Shown here one piece after another: positions 60,520-64,000 of a stretch of 64,000 bases of DNA. The position numbers and the translations under genes are program-made. The stretch spans positions 1-64,000 of the forward strand of contig JAVBME010000016.1 in NCBI GenBank assembly GCA_031552765.1. Reading direction: 5' to 3'. Origin of the DNA: JAVBME01 sp031552765 (GTDB lineage Bacteria > Bacillota > Negativicutes > Acidaminococcales > JAISLQ01). The notes under the pieces were generated by a model, which worked only from the letters and a program-made list of their open reading frames with translations, did no database searches and was not told the origin of the DNA. Positions within the stretch are counted from its first letter, which is position 1, and every line of letters begins with the position of its first letter.

Positions 60520-63500
60520 ATGCGTGATATTATCAGGGTAGGTGTGGATATAGGTTCGACCACGATAAAGATGGTGGCGATAAACGGCGAAGGGAAAATA
60601 ATTTTCCATCGTTATTTGCGCCATTTTTCCAATGTCGTGGCTACTTTGAAAGATGTTGTGGAAGAGGCTCAGCATGCTTTGCCTACCCGCTTGCTGTCCA
60701 TCGCTTTTACCGGCTCGGCCGGTATGGGCTTGTCTGAATGCACAGGCCTCGGCTTTATCCAGGAAGTAGTGGCTTGCACCAAGGCTGTAAAAAAAATCAT
60801 CCCACAGGCGGACACGGTCATAGAACTGGGCGGCGAGGACGCCAAGATAACCTATTTCGGCGACAGCATGGAGCAGCGGATGAACGGAGTATGCGCCGGC
60901 GGTACGGGAGCTTTCATCGACCAGATGGCGGTGTTGCTCGACACAGATCCGGGCGGACTTAACGAACTGGCCAAAAATTATAAAATGATTTACCCGATAG
61001 CGTCGCGTTGCGGTGTATTCGCCAAGACAGACATACAGAATCTGATGAATGAAGGGGCTACGAAAGAAGATATAGCGGCCTCTATTTTTCAGGCGGTAGT
61101 CGACCAAACTATCGGCAGTTTAGCGCAGGGGAGGCCGATAAAAGGCAAGGTGGCCTTTCTGGGCGGCCCGCTGCACTTTCTTTCCGAACTCAGGCAGCGG
61201 TTTATAGAAACCTTAAAGCTTAGCGAAGAACAGATAGTAGCGCCGGACGGGTCGCAGTATTTTGTGGCGCTGGGCGCAGCTATGTCGACAGGCGAAGAAG
61301 AGCAGAGTATGGATTGCCTGGTAGAGCCGAACCTTGCTGGGCTGCGCGCCGGCAGCGGTTTTCTTGATCCATTGTTTGCGGATGAAGCTGAATACGAAGA
61401 CTTTAAGCAGCGCCACGCCCGGGCACAGGTGGAAAAGGGCGATATAACAAGCTATACCGGACGGGTTTTCCTCGGCATAGACGCAGGTTCGACCACGACC
61501 AAGCTGGCGCTCGTCGGCGAGGGTGGCGAGCTGCTGTATTCTTATTACACGAGCAACCGGGGCAAGCCGCTGGAAAGCGTCATAGAGGGACTGCAAGAAC
61601 TATACGGAAAGCTGCCTGCCGCCGCCTGCATAGCGGGGACGACGGCGACCGGCTATGGTGAAAACCTCGTAAAGGCCGCGCTCAAAGCGGATTTTGGCGA
61701 AGTAGAGACAGTAGCCCACTTGAAAGCGGCGCAGCATTTTCTGCCTGGAGTGTCTTTTGTTCTCGATATCGGCGGGCAGGACATGAAAAGCTTTTTTGTC
61801 AAAGATGGTATTATAGACAGCATCATGCTCAATGAAGCCTGTTCCTCGGGCTGCGGTTCTTTCATCGAAACCTTTGCCCAGTCCAACGGTTTACCGGTAG
61901 GGCAATTCGCCTCCCTGGCCGCCACAGCGCGCCAGCCGGTCGATCTTGGCACGCGCTGCACAGTGTTTATCAATTCCAAAGTCAAGCAGGTACAAAAAGA
62001 AGGGGCAAGCATCGAAGATATTTCAGCCGGGCTGGCTATCTCTGTGGTCAAGAACACGCTTTTTAAAGTAATAAGACTAAAAGACGTCGCGGAACTGGGC
62101 GACAATATCATTGTACAGGGCGGTACCTTCAAAAATGACGCCGTGCTGCGCGCTTTGGAAAAAATAACCGGCGTAAACGTCATACGTCCCGATATAGCGG
62201 GGCTAATGGGCGCTTATGGCGCGGCGCTGCTTTCCCGTGAGCGGGCTGTTACCGGGATGAGTTCCCGCTTGGCCGGGATGGACGAACTGGATGCTTTTTC
62301 CATAGGGACGACGTCGCACCGCTGCGGCCTGTGTTCCAACAACTGCCGGATAACGACCAAACGGTTTTCCAACGGGGAGGAGTACAGTTCGGGCAACCGC
62401 TGCGAACGCGGTGTGGGTGCGGTAAAGCCTACAGGAGACCTGCCTGATATGTATGCCTATAAATATAAAAGATTGTTTGGCTATACGCCGCGGCGCTGGG
62501 AAAATTCGCGCCGAGGCGCTATCGGCTTGCCGCGCGCGCTCAACATGTATGAAGACTACCCCTTCTGGTTTACTTTTTTCAGTGAACTGGGCTACCGGGT
62601 AGTATTGTCCGACCCGACCGCCGACGATACCTATAAAAACGGCATGGATACAATAGCTTCGGAGACCGTATGCTATCCGGCTAAACTTATGCACGGACAT
62701 ATCACAAATTTAATACAAAAAGGCGTCAAAAAGATTTTCTATCCGTCTATTCCTTTTAATACGCGTGAGCAAGAGTCGAGCGACAATTGCTTTAATTGCC
62801 CGGTAGTCGCTTCTTACCCGGAAAGTATCGACGCTAATATGGACACGCTGAGAGAAGGTGGCGTAGTTTTTTACCATCCTTTCCTGCCGTTGCACCACCC
62901 CGCGCGGTTGCTGGCCCGTCTGGCGGAAGAGCTGGAGAGTGAGGGTATAAGCCGCTGGGATATGAAGCGCGCGCTTAAACTGGCTTATCAGGAACTGGAA
63001 ACTTACCAGAAAGATATAAAAGCGCAAGGGCAAATGGCTATCGAGCGGATAAAAAAGGAAAACCTGCGCGCCGTAGTGCTGGCCGGCCGTCCATACCATA
63101 TAGACCCGAAGATCAATCACGGTCTGCCGGAACTTTTGAAAAATTACGGTTTTGCCGTGCTGTCTGAAGACGCTGTCGCTCATCTGGCCGAGCCGCCGGG
63201 GCCGCTTAGGGTGGTCGACCAGTGGATGTATCATTCGCGCTTGTATTGGGCGGCTTCCTTTGCCGCGCGCGAAAAAAATGTTGAGCTGTTGCAGATAAGT
63301 TCTTTTGGCTGCGGATTGGACGCCGTTACCGGCGACCAGGTGAAAGAAATACTTGAAGCAAGCGGTAAAATGTATACCTGCGTCAAGGTCGACGAGATAA
63401 ATAATTCCGGCTCTGTCCGCATTCGGGTGCGCTCGTTGCTGGCCGCCGTCCGTGAACGCGAGGAGCAGAAAAAGACGGTACAGTGGAAACGCTATTATTA

Positions 63501-64000
63501 TAAGAAAACGCCTTTCAGTAAAGAAATGGCGAAAAGGCACACATTGTTGGCGCCCCAACTTTCACCAGTACATTTCCAATTTATGGAAGGCTGTTTCGCT
63601 CGGGCCGGTTACAGACTTTGCATACCGGAGACGGATGAACAGGGCGCAATAGCGGAAGGGCTCAAATACATACACAACGACGCCTGTTATCCCTGCATCA
63701 TCGTGGCCGGGCAGCTTATCGGCGCTTTAAAATCCGGCCGGTATGACCCGGAAAACTGTTCGCTGCTCCTGGCGCAGACCTGTGGAGGCTGCCGGGCGAC
63801 AAACTACATACCTCTTATCAGAAAAGCGCTCACTGACGCCGGTTTCGGGCATGTGCCCGTGCTCTCCCTGTGGGGGGAAAAATCGGCGGGCTTTTCCATG
63901 AGCTTTACTTTGCTCAAAGACATGGTTATGGCTATACTCTACGGCGACCTTTTGATGCAGCTGACCTACCGCACCAGACCGTACGAAAAAACGCCGGGCA
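60520..64000 (+). CDS. Giant acyl-CoA dehydratase activase/HgdC-HgdB-type protein, cut at right edge
   Basis: From ATG 60520 (CGGAGG before it), 1160 codons are open to the window edge. Two ASKHA activase domains: VGVDIGSTTIKMVAI near 7-21 with cluster cysteines in NGVCAGGTGAFID and ASRCGVFAKTD, and FLGIDAGSTTTKLALV from about 317 with NEACSSGCGSFIE and GTRCTVFINSKVK. Then a DUF2229-like part with CGLCSNNC, and a 2-hydroxyacyl-CoA dehydratase-like part (ETVCYPAKLMHGH, SSFGCGLDAVTGDQV, NDACYPCIIVAGQ). Proteins of this plan are usually about 1400 residues. Activases push an electron with ATP into radical dehydratases; the role of this fused type is not established. Confidence 0.9.
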   Translation, partial: MRDIIRVGVDIGSTTIKMVAINGEGKIIFHRYLRHFSNVVATLKDVVEEAQHALPTRLLSIAFTGSAGMGLSECTGLGFIQEVVACTKAVKKIIPQADTVIELGGEDAKITYFGDSMEQRMNGVCAGGTGAFIDQMAVLLDTDPGGLNELAKNYKMIYPIASRCGVFAKTDIQNLMNEGATKEDIAASIFQAVVDQTIGSLAQGRPIKGKVAFLGGPLHFLSELRQRFIETLKLSEEQIVAPDGSQYFVALGAAMSTGEEEQSMDCLVEPNLAGLRAGSGFLDPLFADEAEYEDFKQRHARAQVEKGDITSYTGRVFLGIDAGSTTTKLALVGEGGELLYSYYTSNRGKPLESVIEGLQELYGKLPAAACIAGTTATGYGENLVKAALKADFGEVETVAHLKAAQHFLPGVSFVLDIGGQDMKSFFVKDGIIDSIMLNEACSSGCGSFIETFAQSNGLPVGQFASLAATARQPVDLGTRCTVFINSKVKQVQKEGASIEDISAGLAISVVKNTLFKVIRLKDVAELGDNIIVQGGTFKNDAVLRALEKITGVNVIRPDIAGLMGAYGAALLSRERAVTGMSSRLAGMDELDAFSIGTTSHRCGLCSNNCRITTKRFSNGEEYSSGNRCERGVGAVKPTGDLPDMYAYKYKRLFGYTPRRWENSRRGAIGLPRALNMYEDYPFWFTFFSELGYRVVLSDPTADDTYKNGMDTIASETVCYPAKLMHGHITNLIQKGVKKIFYPSIPFNTREQESSDNCFNCPVVASYPESIDANMDTLREGGVVFYHPFLPLHHPARLLARLAEELESEGISRWDMKRALKLAYQELETYQKDIKAQGQMAIERIKKENLRAVVLAGRPYHIDPKINHGLPELLKNYGFAVLSEDAVAHLAEPPGPLRVVDQWMYHSRLYWAASFAAREKNVELLQISSFGCGLDAVTGDQVKEILEASGKMYTCVKVDEINNSGSVRIRVRSLLAAVREREEQKKTVQWKRYYYKKTPFSKEMAKRHTLLAPQLSPVHFQFMEGCFARAGYRLCIPETDEQGAIAEGLKYIHNDACYPCIIVAGQLIGALKSGRYDPENCSLLLAQTCGGCRATNYIPLIRKALTDAGFGHVPVLSLWGEKSAGFSMSFTLLKDMVMAILYGDLLMQLTYRTRPYEKTPG

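Noticed and set aside
1..64000. CRISPR arrays, rRNA or tRNA genes, prophage, integrative element
   Set aside because: No regular spaced repeats, no rRNA or tRNA-like sequence, no phage or conjugation genes. Only the truncated transposase at the left edge is mobile.

Overview
The window looks like the chromosome of an anaerobic, diderm Firmicute (Negativicutes; perhaps Acidaminococcaceae or Sporomusaceae, which is an inference). Two things point there together. A TonB-dependent outer-membrane receptor means an outer membrane. Two T-box leaders, pyruvate:ferredoxin oxidoreductase and a 2-hydroxyacyl-CoA dehydratase-type activase mean Firmicute-style regulation and anaerobic acid fermentation. 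Codon and base use look even throughout. The only mobile DNA seen is a truncated transposase at the left edge. I see no rRNA, tRNA or CRISPR array.

Layout. 1-330: end of an insertion sequence. 465-2218: a CoA-transferase-like pair without the usual catalytic Glu. 2417-4824: a PEP mutase/isocitrate lyase-family protein, an ATC hydrolase-family protein and an ArsR-type regulator. 4840-9312: an alkylation-repair operon read leftwards (Ada-AlkA fusion, Ogt, two DUF1848 proteins, a small MGMT-family protein, then a decayed ogt fragment). 9534-20350: a LacI regulator facing PFOR, whose promoter carries two identical 16-bp operators. PFOR is followed by a tight run of two LeuC-like large subunits around one LeuD-like small subunit, a 2-hydroxycarboxylate transporter, an OadA-like protein with an altered metal site and a carboxymuconolactone decarboxylase-like protein. 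20432-23530: a LarA-type nickel racemase plus sodium symporter behind a T-box whose specifier reads as Phe. 23623-31801: a cysteine-peptidase-like protein, a DEDDh exonuclease, a large hybrid histidine kinase, an acyl-CoA transferase, a lipoprotein and a nitroreductase. 31862-38830: LysR and CitMHS facing citD-citE-citF-citF. 38976-42518: Nim-like flavoprotein, TonB receptor, Ddl. 42650-49389: aconitase X (two subunits), GltS, MmgE/PrpD and an opine dehydrogenase-family protein opposite a LysR gene. 49466-53573: RarD, an unknown protein, an ECF S-like membrane protein, an HD protein and a Phd/ParE-like toxin-antitoxin pair. 53638-60300: a complete trp operon (trpEGDCFBA) behind a Trp T-box. 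60520-end: a giant activase, cut by the window edge.

How it works together. Three separate modules appear to take up and break down di- or tricarboxylic hydroxy acids: the LacI/PFOR/double-LeuC module, the CitMHS/citrate-lyase-like module and the LysR/aconitase X/PrpD/opine dehydrogenase module. Each has its own transporter and regulator, and several of the enzymes lack residues that define their textbook activity (CitD lacks the prosthetic-group Ser, the OadA-like protein has Lys to Glu and His to Gln at the metal site, the GctB-like subunit lacks Glu). The strongest candidates for undescribed biology are the LacI-controlled double-LeuC pathway, the aconitase X/opine dehydrogenase pathway, the Phe T-box-controlled LarA unit, and the DUF1848 proteins in the alkylation-repair operon, one of which ends in a sliding-clamp-binding peptide.
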